From Gordonibacter sp. 28C (GTDB taxonomy: Bacteria > Actinomycetota > Coriobacteriia > Coriobacteriales > Eggerthellaceae), in the NCBI RefSeq assembly GCF_003339845.1, contig NZ_PPTR01000013.1, positions 1 through 64,000 of the forward strand: a stretch of DNA of 64,000 nt. Direction: 5' to 3'. The notes under the pieces were generated by a model that had not been told where the DNA came from, did no database searches, and saw nothing but the letters and a program-made list of their open reading frames with translations. Shown one piece after another: positions 28,468 to 36,962 of the stretch. Position 1 is the stretch's first letter. Every line of letters begins with the position of its first letter. The position numbers and the translations under genes are program-made.

Positions 28468-29310
28468 GTGACGAACGTTTCCAGCCAAGGGGGTTCTGCG
28501 CGCCCGACGGGTCGCACCGGCGCCCACGCGGCTCACTCCCGGCAGGCTACTTCGCAGCTTTCTGCGTCGCTGCCCGTTCTGGAGGTCGACGACATCCCCC
28601 AGCAGGCGGGCACGCCGGTCATCACCTTCGACCACGTGACGAAAGTGTACCCCGCGCAGCCCAACAAGCCGGCGCTCAACGACATATCGCTGCAGATCTA
28701 CGCAGGCGAGTTCATCTTCCTCGTGGGCCATTCCGGCTCCGGCAAGTCCACCTTCATCCGCATGCTCATCCGCGAGGTGAAGCCGACGCAGGGCCACATC
28801 TACGTCGCCGACGAGGATCTCACCACCATGCGCAACTGGCGCGTGCCGTACTTGCGCCGCAACATCGGCTGCGTGTTCCAGGACTTCAAGCTGCTGCCGA
28901 ACAAGACCGTGTTCGAGAACGTGGCGTTCGCGCTCGAGGTCATCGGCAAGAGCCGCCACGTCATCAAGACGCAGGTGCCCGAGGTGCTGCGTCTGGTGGG
29001 TTTGCAGGACAAGCTCAACAAGCGCCCCGACCAGCTCTCCGGCGGCGAGCAGCAGCGCGTGTCCATCGCGCGCGCCATCGTGAACCGCCCGCCGCTGCTC
29101 GTGTGCGACGAGCCCACCGGCAACCTCGACCCGCAGACGTCGCGCGGCATCATGGATCTGCTCGAGCGCATCAACCGCACGGGCACCACGGTGCTCGTGG
29201 CCACGCACGACCGCGAGATGGTGGACAACATGCGCCGCCGCGTGGTCGCGCTCGACCGCGGGCATCTGACCCGCGACCAGGATAGGGGGGTGTACGGCTT
29301 CGATGTCTAG
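28468..29310 (+). CDS. ftsE: Cell division ATP-binding protein FtsE
   Basis: ATPase of the FtsEX complex, which transmits ATP hydrolysis to peptidoglycan hydrolases at the division site. Walker [10 protein letters not shown], the FtsE-typical [17 protein letters not shown], signature LSGGEQQR and Walker [13 protein letters not shown] are clear. At 280 residues it has a Ser/Gln/Ala-rich N-terminal extension of about 50 residues compared with the usual 220-230. The start is GTG with ggag before it. The ftsX start lies within its last codons. A -10-like tagaat occurs at 28422-28427. Confidence 0.93.
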   Translation: MTNVSSQGGSARPTGRTGAHAAHSRQATSQLSASLPVLEVDDIPQQAGTPVITFDHVTKVYPAQPNKPALNDISLQIYAGEFIFLVGHSGSGKSTFIRMLIREVKPTQGHIYVADEDLTTMRNWRVPYLRRNIGCVFQDFKLLPNKTVFENVAFALEVIGKSRHVIKTQVPEVLRLVGLQDKLNKRPDQLSGGEQQRVSIARAIVNRPPLLVCDEPTGNLDPQTSRGIMDLLERINRTGTTVLVATHDREMVDNMRRRVVALDRGHLTRDQDRGVYGFDV

Positions 29311-30208
29311 TTTCGCGTACTTCCTCAAAGAGTCCCTGACGGGCTTCACGCGCAACCTTTCGACGGCGCTCGGCTCCATCGTCACCATCTTCCTGTCGCT
29401 TTTGATCATCGGCGTGTTCCTCGTCGGCGGCCTCGTGGTCGAGAACGTGGTGTCCGGCGTGGAGAACGAGGTGTCCATCGCCGCGTTCGTGGCCGACGAC
29501 GCCTCGCAGAGCGACATCGACCAGGTGGAGAGCTACATCCGCGGCCTCGACGGCGTGGCCTCGGTGGGCTTCACCACCAAGGAGCAGGCGCTCGAGAACT
29601 TCCGCTCGACGTCCACCACCGACATCATCGACGCGCTCGACGGCCAGAACCCGCTGCCCGCGTCCATCGACGTGGAGCTTTCCGACCCCCAGCTCGTGGA
29701 GCAGGTCGCCGACTCCATCCGCAACAACGCCACGTACCAGAAGATCTACGGCTACGACACCGTGGACGAGTCGCTCAAGTACGGCCAGAAGACGGTGGAG
29801 AAGCTGTTCACGCTCACGAACTACGTGCGCTACATCGGCATCGCCCTCATCGTGCTGCTCATCTTCATCGCCATGGTGTTCATCAACAACACCATCCGCC
29901 TGGCCATCCTGGCCCGCCGCAAGGAGATCGCCATCATGCGCCTCGTGGGCGCGTCGAACGGCTTCATCCGCGGACCCTTCCTCATGGAGGGCGCGCTGCA
30001 CGCCGTCATCGGATCGCTGTTGGCGGTGGGCGTGCTGGAGCTTCTGCGCAACATGGCGCTGCCGAAGCTGCAGAGCGCGCTGCCGTTCCTGTCCTTCGAC
30101 GTGAGCCTGAACATGTTCTTGCTCATCTACGTCGCGCTCGTGGTCGCGGGCCTGGTCATCGGCCTGCTGGGCTCCGCGTTGGCCATGCGCCGCTACCTGA
30201 AGGTGTAG
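29303..30208 (+). CDS. ftsX: Cell division membrane protein FtsX
   Basis: Membrane partner of FtsE, 301 residues: one N-terminal membrane span, a large extracellular loop (about 55-170, which would contact cell-wall hydrolases), then three spans with the cytoplasmic [19 protein letters not shown] motif typical of FtsX/MacB proteins. It overlaps ftsE by 8 bases. The S41-protease homologue follows 22 bases on and may be part of the same machine. Confidence 0.93.
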   Translation: MSSFAYFLKESLTGFTRNLSTALGSIVTIFLSLLIIGVFLVGGLVVENVVSGVENEVSIAAFVADDASQSDIDQVESYIRGLDGVASVGFTTKEQALENFRSTSTTDIIDALDGQNPLPASIDVELSDPQLVEQVADSIRNNATYQKIYGYDTVDESLKYGQKTVEKLFTLTNYVRYIGIALIVLLIFIAMVFINNTIRLAILARRKEIAIMRLVGASNGFIRGPFLMEGALHAVIGSLLAVGVLELLRNMALPKLQSALPFLSFDVSLNMFLLIYVALVVAGLVIGLLGSALAMRRYLKV

Positions 30209-30230
30209 CGGTCGCGCAGGCGGCCCGCAT

Positions 30231-31520
30231 ATGGCAAGGCATGGAGACAACAAGCAGATTGCGGCGTCCGCGCGTAAAGCGCGGGCCCGCAATCTGCGTT
30301 TGATGAGGGTGTTCGCGCTCGTCGTGTTCCTTTGCGCGGCCTTCGTGGCCGGGTTCGCCGTGCGCGGCAACGACACGCTGCTCGCGTCGCTCGGGTTCGT
30401 CCCGCTGCTGGAGAACGGCGATTCCGTTGCGGGAACGGCGGCGGCCAAGGACAAGAACGCCTTCAACTCGCTGTCCGCGCGCGTCTCGGAGGTGGAGGAC
30501 GCGCTCGCCAACGACTCCCTGGACTCCTACGATCTCGACGCGGCCACCATGGGCGTGCTCGACGCGTTCGCCGACACTACGGAAGATCCCTACCTGCGCT
30601 ACTACGATCCGGCGCGCTACTCCTCGCTCATGCACGACAGCTCGGGCAGCTACTCCGGCGTGGGCGTGCTGTTCTCGGAGTACAACGGGCTGGCCTACGC
30701 CGTGGACGTGTTCGACGGCTCGGCGGCTCAGGCGGCGGGCGTGCGCCAGGGGGACTTCGTGGTGGCGATCGACGGCGACCGGGGCCAGGAATGGTCCATG
30801 AACGAGGTCACGGCATCGCTCGACCGCGAGGAGGGCGACACCGTGGTCGTGACGTGGCGGCGCCCGGCCACGCTGGAGGCCGAGGGCGGCGAGGAGTTCA
30901 CCACCACGCTGGCCTGCTCGAAGTACGACGTGAAGAACGTCACGACGAGCCTCTCCGGAACCGTGGGCTACATCAAGGTGAAGCAGCTGACGCAGAACTC
31001 GTCCAGCCTGGTGAAGCAGGCGCTCGCGGATTTGGGCGCCCAAGGGGCCCTTTCGTTCGTGCTCGACGTCCGCGACAACCCCGGCGGCTACCTCACGCAG
31101 GCCGTGGACATGGCGAGCCTGTTCGTGAAAAGCGGGGCCATCGTGCAGATAGAGACGAAGGACGGCAAGAGCGTGAAGTCGGCCACGGGCAGCGTGGCCA
31201 CGGACAAGCCGCTCGTGGTGCTGGTGAACGAGAACACCGCTGCCGCCGCCGAGGTGCTGGCCGCCGCGCTGCAGGAGAGCCAGCGCGCCACGCTCGTGGG
31301 CGCCTCGACGCTGGGCAAGGGGTCAGTGCAGGTGGTGCGCGATTTGAGCTTCGGCGGCGCGTTGCGCTACACGGCGGCCTACTACCTGAGCCCCCAGGGC
31401 CGCTCGTTCGACGGCGTGGGCGTGACGCCGGACGTGTCGGTGGGACTCGGCGGCGAGGCCGGCAGCGACAACCAGAAGAACCTGGCCTTGGAAACCGCCC
31501 AATCCCTCGTGCGGGAATAG
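30231..31520 (+). CDS. S41 (CtpA-like) protease homologue lacking the catalytic serine
   Basis: 429 residues: a cytoplasmic basic N-terminus, one membrane anchor (RVFALVVFLCAAFVAGFAV), a PDZ domain (about 130-215) and an S41 peptidase fold. Tail-specific proteases have a SerxxLys dyad 25 residues apart. Here the Lys (363, in LGKGSVQ) is kept but the serine position is Ala338 in NENTAAAAEV, where active members read TASASE. The protein should therefore not cut peptides by the usual mechanism. Its position after ftsEX suggests a scaffold or PDZ-binding regulator of cell-wall enzymes. The DNA reading (acc gct gcc gcc gcc gag) is unambiguous. Confidence 0.85.
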   Translation: MARHGDNKQIAASARKARARNLRLMRVFALVVFLCAAFVAGFAVRGNDTLLASLGFVPLLENGDSVAGTAAAKDKNAFNSLSARVSEVEDALANDSLDSYDLDAATMGVLDAFADTTEDPYLRYYDPARYSSLMHDSSGSYSGVGVLFSEYNGLAYAVDVFDGSAAQAAGVRQGDFVVAIDGDRGQEWSMNEVTASLDREEGDTVVVTWRRPATLEAEGGEEFTTTLACSKYDVKNVTTSLSGTVGYIKVKQLTQNSSSLVKQALADLGAQGALSFVLDVRDNPGGYLTQAVDMASLFVKSGAIVQIETKDGKSVKSATGSVATDKPLVVLVNENTAAAAEVLAAALQESQRATLVGASTLGKGSVQVVRDLSFGGALRYTAAYYLSPQGRSFDGVGVTPDVSVGLGGEAGSDNQKNLALETAQSLVRE

Positions 31521-31524
31521 CGCC

Positions 31525-33873
31525 GTGGCGCGCTCGCGGTCGCATACGCGCCGCCGACCCCGCAGCAACCCGCGCGGCGTGCTGACCGTGCGCGGCGGCG
31601 GCTTCGGGTTCGTGCAAACGGCCGAGGGCGCCTACTTCGTCCCCGCGTCGAAGATGGCCGGCGCCTTCGACGGCGACCTGGTGGAAGTGGCGCCCCTGCC
31701 CCCGTCGGGCGGTAAAGGAGGGGCGAAGCAGCCGCACCAGGGCGGTTCCCGTTCCGGCGACCAGCCTGCCGCCCGGGTGCTGCGCGTGCTCGACCGCGCG
31801 CACGACACGATCGTGGGCCGCTACGAGGTGGCCGAGCCCTTCGGCGTGGTGGTGCCCGAGGACGCGCGCATTCCCTACGACATCTTCACCATGCGGGCCG
31901 ACCATCCGGACGTCGAGGACGGGTCGCTCGTGCGCGTGCGCATCACCGCGTTCCCGTCGCGCAACACGGCGGCCACCGGCGTGGTGGAGGAGGTTATCGG
32001 CCGCGCGGGCGACGAGGACCTGGGCGTGGACCTCATCGTGGCGCGGCACAAGCTCGAGACGGCGTTCTCGGAAGGCGCGCTCGCCGAGGCGCGCGCCGCC
32101 GTACTGGACGAGGACGGGGCGCTGGCGGAAGGGTACCGCGATCTGCGGGGGCGCTTCACGTTCACCATCGACCCCGCCGACGCGCGGGACTTCGACGACG
32201 CGCTGTCTTTGGAGCGGGTTTCGACCGACGGGACCGCCCTCGGACTCGCGGATGCCCAGTCGCTCGGCAGTCCTGGCTCGCACGGAAGCCCCGCTGGGGC
32301 TTCCGGCTCGTGCGGAACTCGCTTGGTGGGCACCCGCGAGCCCGAGGGCTCCAAGGGGGTCGTAGGTGCCGCTGGCGATGCGGGTGGTGTCGAGGGGCTG
32401 CGAGGTTCTTGCGTCGATGGAGAACGTGCTGCTGGTGAGAACGGTTCGACCGGCGAGGCTTCCGGGGTTGGGGGCTGCGGGGTTCCTGCCGGGGTGCGGT
32501 TCGTGGACGGGCGCGGCGCCCGCGCGGCGCGGTGGCGGCTGGGGGTGCATATCGCGGACGTGTCGCACTACGTGCTGTGGAACTCGTCGATCGACCTGGA
32601 CGCGCGGAGGCGGGCGACGAGCGTGTACCTGGTCGACCGGGTCATCCCCATGCTTCCCGAAGAGCTGTCGGGCGACCTGTGCTCGCTTCGGCCCGGCGAG
32701 GCGCGGAGGGCGATGACGGCCGACCTGTACCTGGACGGCGAGGCCCGGCTCGTGGGCTACGAGCTGTATCCGGCGCTCATCCGCTCGGATGCCCGGCTGA
32801 CCTACGACGAAGCCCAAACCATGCTGTCGGCTTGTCAGCCGACGGGCAATGCCGACGCCGCGGAAACCTTCGCTGACGTGGGTGGATCTGCTCCGTCGAA
32901 CGACTCCCTCGCCGCGCGCCTCGCGGTGCTCTCGCGCATTGCGAAGCGGCGCGCGGCCGCGCGGGAGGCGGCCGGGGGGCTCGACTTCGACACGACCGAG
33001 GCGAAGGTTCGCTTGGACGACGAGGGGCATCCCGTGGCCATCGACCTGCGGCGCAAGACGGAAGCGACGTCGCTCGTCGAGGAGGCCATGATACTGGCGA
33101 ACGAGACGGTCGCGCGCCATCTGCGCGACGCCAAGTTCCCGGGCATCTTCCGCGTGCACGACAAGCCCTCGGCCGACAGCCTGGCTGCGCTCGTCCCGGT
33201 GTTCCAGGAGTTCGCGTGGTTCGGGGGAATCGACCAGAACCGGCTCGTGGCCGGCGATCCGCACGTCCTCGCCCAGGTGCTCGATGCCAGCGCGGGCCGC
33301 CCCGAAGGCGAGCTCGTGTCCACGCTCGTGCTGAGGTCCATGAAGCGCGCCGTGTACCGTCCCGCCTGCGAGCCGCACTACGGCCTGGCGAGCGAGGCGT
33401 ACGCGCACTTCACGAGCCCTATCAGGCGCTATCCCGACCTCGTGGTGCACCGCATGCTCAAGGCGCAGCTGCGCCGGCGGCCGGAGCGGTTCGACCAAGA
33501 GGTCGCGGCCCTGCCGTGGATAGCCGAGCACTCGTCCGACATGGAGCGTGTGGCCGAGAAGGCGGCGCGCGAGTCGCAGGAGCTCAAGATCGTGGAGTAT
33601 ATGGAGCGTGCGGTGGGGCAGGCGTTTCCGGCCGTCGTGTCGGGCGTGGCCAATTACGGCGTGTACGTGCGGTTGGAGAACACGGCCGAGGGGCTCGTGC
33701 CGCTCAAGAACCTGGGGCGCGAGTACTTCTCGTTCGATCCGGTGCTGCACCGTTTGACGGGCCAGGATTCCGGCGCGGTCTATCGGCTGGGGCAGCGCCT
33801 GCCCGTCGTGCTCACGTCGGCCGACCCGCGCGCCGGCCGGCTCGATTTCCGCCCGGCGCGCGAAGAGCGCTGA
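31525..33873 (+). CDS. rnr: Ribonuclease R with a large insertion in the catalytic domain
   Basis: 3'-5' exoribonuclease, 782 residues. Cold-shock domains occupy roughly 15-180. The RNB catalytic domain begins near 210 with DPADARDFDDA (216-226), which carries metal-binding aspartates, and continues after an insertion at RWRLGVHIADVSHYV (336 on). The SPIRRYPDLVVHRML block and a C-terminal S1 domain follow. About 100 Gly/Ser/Ala-rich residues (232-335) interrupt the RNB domain; they are probably an exposed loop. The GTG start at 31525 lies 4 bases after the previous stop. The C-terminus is short, without a long Lys-rich tail. Confidence 0.9.
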   Translation: MARSRSHTRRRPRSNPRGVLTVRGGGFGFVQTAEGAYFVPASKMAGAFDGDLVEVAPLPPSGGKGGAKQPHQGGSRSGDQPAARVLRVLDRAHDTIVGRYEVAEPFGVVVPEDARIPYDIFTMRADHPDVEDGSLVRVRITAFPSRNTAATGVVEEVIGRAGDEDLGVDLIVARHKLETAFSEGALAEARAAVLDEDGALAEGYRDLRGRFTFTIDPADARDFDDALSLERVSTDGTALGLADAQSLGSPGSHGSPAGASGSCGTRLVGTREPEGSKGVVGAAGDAGGVEGLRGSCVDGERAAGENGSTGEASGVGGCGVPAGVRFVDGRGARAARWRLGVHIADVSHYVLWNSSIDLDARRRATSVYLVDRVIPMLPEELSGDLCSLRPGEARRAMTADLYLDGEARLVGYELYPALIRSDARLTYDEAQTMLSACQPTGNADAAETFADVGGSAPSNDSLAARLAVLSRIAKRRAAAREAAGGLDFDTTEAKVRLDDEGHPVAIDLRRKTEATSLVEEAMILANETVARHLRDAKFPGIFRVHDKPSADSLAALVPVFQEFAWFGGIDQNRLVAGDPHVLAQVLDASAGRPEGELVSTLVLRSMKRAVYRPACEPHYGLASEAYAHFTSPIRRYPDLVVHRMLKAQLRRRPERFDQEVAALPWIAEHSSDMERVAEKAARESQELKIVEYMERAVGQAFPAVVSGVANYGVYVRLENTAEGLVPLKNLGREYFSFDPVLHRLTGQDSGAVYRLGQRLPVVLTSADPRAGRLDFRPAREER
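32251..32345 (+). repeat. Palindromic element inserted in frame in rnr
   Basis: Contains a perfect hairpin ggaagcccc-gct-ggggcttcc (32284-32304). It is followed by tgcggaactcgcttggtgg (32311-32329), which is identical to 37032-37050 in fabD, and preceded by gcccagtcgctcg (32254-32266), also shared. Both genes read it in the same frame (AQSL...CGTRLV). Outer limits are not certain. Confidence 0.7.
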
Positions 33874-33903
33874 AGCGGATTCCGCGGGCGAAGGGGGGAA
33901 GCG

Positions 33904-34863
33904 ATGGGACGAGTGCGCGAGAGGGCGTTGGCCATGGTGCGCGTCATGCGCCGCAACAAGGGGACCTTCGCGCTGTACGTGGTGCTGCGCCTCGTCGTGG
34001 TGGCGTGCGCCGTGACCGCGCTCGTGTTCGGCAACTACGAGGCGTTCTTCCTGTGCCTGCTCACGCTCGTGCTGTTCCTGGTGCCGCCGTTCATCGAGGT
34101 CAACTTCAGCATCACGATACCCGAGACGCTCGAGGTGGTCATCGCCCTGTTCATCTTCGCCGCGGAGATACTGGGCGAGGTGTTCCACTTCTACACCATC
34201 ATCCCGTTCTGGGACACGCTGCTGCACACGTTCAACGGGTTTCTGGCGGCGGCCATCGGCCTCGCGCTCGTGTCCATCCTGAACCGCTCGGACCGCATCG
34301 CGTTCTACCTCTCGCCGTTCTTCTGCGCCGTCGTGGCGTTCTGCTTCTCCATGACCATCGGCGTGCTGTGGGAGTTCTTCGAGTTCGGCATGGACTGGGT
34401 GTTCGGGCTCGACATGCAGAAGGACACCATCGTGGGCAGCATCGCCAGCGTCATGCTGGATCCGGAAGGGCTGCAGCGGCCGTGGCGCATCGACGGCATC
34501 GAGTCCGTGGTGGTGAACGGGCGGGACCTGGGGTTGGGAGGGTACCTGGACATCGGGCTCATCGACACGATGGAGGATCTGTTCGTGAACTTCGTGGGGG
34601 CGCTCGCGTTCTCCGTCATCGGCTACCGTTACCTGAAAAGCAAGGGCGAGGGCACGTTCGCGCGTCGCTTCGTGCCCGTGCTGTCCGTGCCGGAAGGGGA
34701 AGCGCCGCGCCCCGCCGGCATCGTGTCGGGGGAGGACGGCGGGCCGGGCGAGAACGCCGAGGCCAACCCGCCTGCCGGTTTCGGCGAGCCTGCCCGTTCC
34801 GGAGGCCACGGCGCCTCCGCCGAAGGCATCGATTCCGACAAGCCAGATACTTTGACTATCTAA
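33904..34863 (+). CDS. Multi-spanning membrane protein, function unknown (YjdF/DUF2238-like)
   Basis: 319 residues with a basic N-terminus and about seven membrane spans in the first 235 residues, then a soluble Pro/Gly/Glu-rich tail. Charged residues within membrane segments (PFWDTLLHTFNGFLAA, IGVLWEFFEFGMDWVF) recall the conserved D...H and WE.FE motifs of the YjdF/DUF2238 family, whose function is not known; this family link is from memory. The ATG has aagggggg before it. It lies 30 bases after rnr. Its stop codon falls inside the fabT operator. Confidence 0.6.
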   Translation: MGRVRERALAMVRVMRRNKGTFALYVVLRLVVVACAVTALVFGNYEAFFLCLLTLVLFLVPPFIEVNFSITIPETLEVVIALFIFAAEILGEVFHFYTIIPFWDTLLHTFNGFLAAAIGLALVSILNRSDRIAFYLSPFFCAVVAFCFSMTIGVLWEFFEFGMDWVFGLDMQKDTIVGSIASVMLDPEGLQRPWRIDGIESVVVNGRDLGLGGYLDIGLIDTMEDLFVNFVGALAFSVIGYRYLKSKGEGTFARRFVPVLSVPEGEAPRPAGIVSGEDGGPGENAEANPPAGFGEPARSGGHGASAEGIDSDKPDTLTI

Positions 34864-34879
34864 CTAACTGCGGTATGAT
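34851..34879 (+). promoter_or_regulatory. fabT promoter with FabT-type operator
   Basis: TTGACT (34852-34857), 16 bases, TATGAT (34874-34879). The -35 lies in tttgactatctaa (34851-34863), a one-sided variant of the tttgattatcaaa palindrome found before acpP. Bound FabT would cover the -35, giving autorepression. The operator overlaps the stop of the upstream membrane-protein gene. Confidence 0.72.
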
Positions 34880-34917
34880 GCGGATGACGTGAGGCGACGA
34901 ACGAGAAGGAGGCGGGA

Positions 34918-35388
34918 ATGAACGGTTCCAGCAAGGAGGCGAGCGCGTCGCGGCAGCGACGCGAGGAGATCGACGACCTGCTGTCCGGCACGTTCAACTC
35001 CATCTTGCGCATCGAGGAGCAATCGCTCGACAACCGCCTGACGCATGGATTGACCATCACCGAAGTGCACACCATCGTGGCCATCGGCCTGCACGAGCGC
35101 AATCCGATGAACGTGGTGGCCGCGCGCCTGAACGTGACGCTGGCCACGCTGACCACGGCGGTGAACAAATTGGCCCGGAAGGGGTTCGTCGACCGCACGC
35201 GGGCGGAGGACGACCGGCGCAAGGTGCTGGTGTCGCTCACCAAGAAGGGCAGACAGGTGCTGCGCGCGCACAACCTGTTCCACCACCAGATGATCGACGA
35301 GGCGCTGGCCGACCTCACCGACGAAGAGGAGCGCGTGTTCGCCGACGCGCTGGCGAAGGTGAAGGCGTTTTTCGATTCTCAGGCTTAG
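34918..35388 (+). CDS. fabT: FabT-like MarR-family repressor of fatty-acid synthesis
   Basis: 156-residue winged-helix regulator. The helical N-terminus with SILRIEEQSL, the helix-turn-helix MNVVAARLNVTLATLTTAVNKLARKGFV and the wing RAEDDRRKVLVSLTKKG agree with FabT of streptococci, which represses the fab genes when bound to long-chain acyl-ACP. The context agrees: it is the first gene of the fatty-acid cluster, with FabT-type palindromes at its own promoter and before acpP. Excellent ribosome site aaggaggcggga. The next gene, acpP, is 297 bases away. Confidence 0.82.
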   Translation: MNGSSKEASASRQRREEIDDLLSGTFNSILRIEEQSLDNRLTHGLTITEVHTIVAIGLHERNPMNVVAARLNVTLATLTTAVNKLARKGFVDRTRAEDDRRKVLVSLTKKGRQVLRAHNLFHHQMIDEALADLTDEEERVFADALAKVKAFFDSQA

Positions 35389-35641
35389 GGGATATCGACC
35401 TGTGGGGCGGGCGGCGCGGTCGTACAGCACTCCTCACACACGCAGCGATTGTTCGTCGCACTGCACGACCGCGCCGCCCTGTTCATGGCTGGATGACTCG
35501 GCTGGAAGCGTTGCAGCATCCCGGGGGCTCGTCGGGAACGGGGCGGAAGAAGAGAGGGGAAGGCCGCAGAAATCGTGGAGGGGCGGCGAGGGGCCTTGCA
35601 ATCGAAAGTCCGTCACCATACCATTACTTCGGTAGAAATAC

Positions 35642-35654
35642 TTTGATTATCAAA
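35642..35654 (+). promoter_or_regulatory. FabT-type operator before acpP
   Basis: Perfect 13-base palindrome tttgattatcaaa, the core of the known FabT box, 31 bases before the acpP start. Possible promoter elements are ttgcaa (35596-35601) with taccat (35619-35624), which would put the operator just after the start point. The rest of the gap 35389-35685 holds no gene that I can support. Confidence 0.75.
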
Positions 35655-35685
35655 CTAATTGGCATGACGCGAAAGGAACGCAACC

Positions 35686-35907
35686 ATGGCTACCATCGAC
35701 ACCGTGAAGGAAGTCCTCGTGGAGAACCTCGACCTCGAGGCCGACAAGGTCACCGAGGACGCCACGCTGGAATCGCTCGGCGTGGACTCGCTCGACATGG
35801 TCGAGCTCATCTGCGATTTGGAGGAGAAATGCGAGGTCGAGTTCGGCGAGCCCGAGGGCATCGAGACCATCGGCCAGCTCGTCGCGCACATCGACTCGTT
35901 GAAGTAA
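35686..35907 (+). CDS. acpP: Acyl carrier protein
   Basis: 73-residue acidic carrier of growing acyl chains. The phosphopantetheine attachment site is the Ser in ESLGVDSLDMVEL (residue 36). The length and the acidic helix II (ELICDLEEKCEVEF) are typical. Ribosome site gaaaggaa. It heads the structural genes of the fatty-acid cluster and is followed by a weak hairpin that may limit read-through, raising ACP relative to the enzymes downstream. Confidence 0.95.
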   Translation: MATIDTVKEVLVENLDLEADKVTEDATLESLGVDSLDMVELICDLEEKCEVEFGEPEGIETIGQLVAHIDSLK

Positions 35908-35920
35908 GCGCATGCCGATC

Positions 35921-35946
35921 GGGCCCCGATGCGGGGCCCTTGCTTT
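35921..35946 (+). terminator. Weak hairpin / attenuator after acpP
   Basis: 7-bp perfect stem gggcccc / ggggccc (35921-35927, 35933-35939) followed by ttgcttt. The T run is interrupted, so partial termination between acpP and fabK is more likely than a full stop. Confidence 0.5.
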
Positions 35947-35980
35947 GACGCACGCCGGAAGAAGAGGAGCGAACTTGAGC

Positions 35981-36952
35981 ATGAAGACGCGTATCACGGA
36001 ACTGCTGGGCATCGAGGTGCCCGTCATCCAGGGCGCCATGGCGCGCATCGCCAACGCGAGCCTGGCCGGCGCGGTGAGCGAGGCCGGCGGCCTGGGCATC
36101 ATCGCATGCGGCGGCGCGCCGCTCGATTGGGTGGAGGAGCAGGTGCGCATCGCCCGCTCGATGACCGACAAGCCCATCGGCGCGAACGTCATGCTCATGG
36201 ATCCGAACGCCGGCGAGACGGCCGAGCTTCTGGCCCGGCTCAAGGTGGACGTCATCACGACGGGCGCGGGCAGCCCGGCGAACTACCTGCCGATGTGGAA
36301 GGAAGCCGGCATCAAGGTGGTGCCCGTGGTGGCCTCGAGCGCGCTGGCTGCGCGCATGGAGCGCTTGGGCGCCGATGCCGTGGTGGCCGAGGGCACCGAG
36401 GCCGGCGGCCACATCGGCGAGCTGACCACGATGGCGCTCATCCCCGCGGTGTGCGACGCCGTGTCCATCCCCGTGATCGCCGCCGGCGGCATCGCCGACG
36501 GGCGCGGCATGGCCGCCGCCTTCGCGCTGGGCGCCGAGGGCGTGCAGGTAGGCACCCGCTTCCTCACGGTGGACGAGTGCACCATCGCCGACGCGTACAA
36601 GGACAAGGTGATCGCCGCCAAGGACGCCGACACCATCGTCACGGGCCGCGGCAGCGGGCATCCCGTGCGCTGCCTGAAGAACAAGTTCGCCCGCAAAGCG
36701 CGGTCGCTCGAGGGCGACGTGGCGGCCAACGGCGACGAGTTGGAGGCCATGTACGTGGGATCGCTCAAGCGCGCCATCGAGGGCGACGTGGACAACGGCA
36801 CCATGATGGCCGGCCAGTCGGCCGCGCTCGTGCACGAGCGCGCGACGGCGGCCGAGGCTATCGCTCGGATGATCGAAGAGGCCGAGGCTCTGGGCGGGCT
36901 TAACTTGGAAGCACTGGCTGCGCTGAGCGCCCGGCGCGGGCGCGCGATCTAA
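35981..36952 (+). CDS. fabK: Enoyl-ACP reductase II (FMN-dependent)
   Basis: Last reduction step of fatty-acid elongation, by an FMN enzyme of the 2-nitropropane-dioxygenase fold. This FabK type is known to be insensitive to triclosan. 323 residues: PVIQGAMARIA at the start, the flavin-phosphate and active-site block EGTEAGGHIGE, then VIAAGGIADGRG and ALGAEGVQVGTRF. No FabI is seen in the window. Start uncertain: ATG 35981 is used, but TTG 35975 sits better relative to the gaagaggag ribosome site. Confidence 0.92.
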   Translation: MKTRITELLGIEVPVIQGAMARIANASLAGAVSEAGGLGIIACGGAPLDWVEEQVRIARSMTDKPIGANVMLMDPNAGETAELLARLKVDVITTGAGSPANYLPMWKEAGIKVVPVVASSALAARMERLGADAVVAEGTEAGGHIGELTTMALIPAVCDAVSIPVIAAGGIADGRGMAAAFALGAEGVQVGTRFLTVDECTIADAYKDKVIAAKDADTIVTGRGSGHPVRCLKNKFARKARSLEGDVAANGDELEAMYVGSLKRAIEGDVDNGTMMAGQSAALVHERATAAEAIARMIEEAEALGGLNLEALAALSARRGRAI

Positions 36953-36962
36953 GGGGCTCTTG

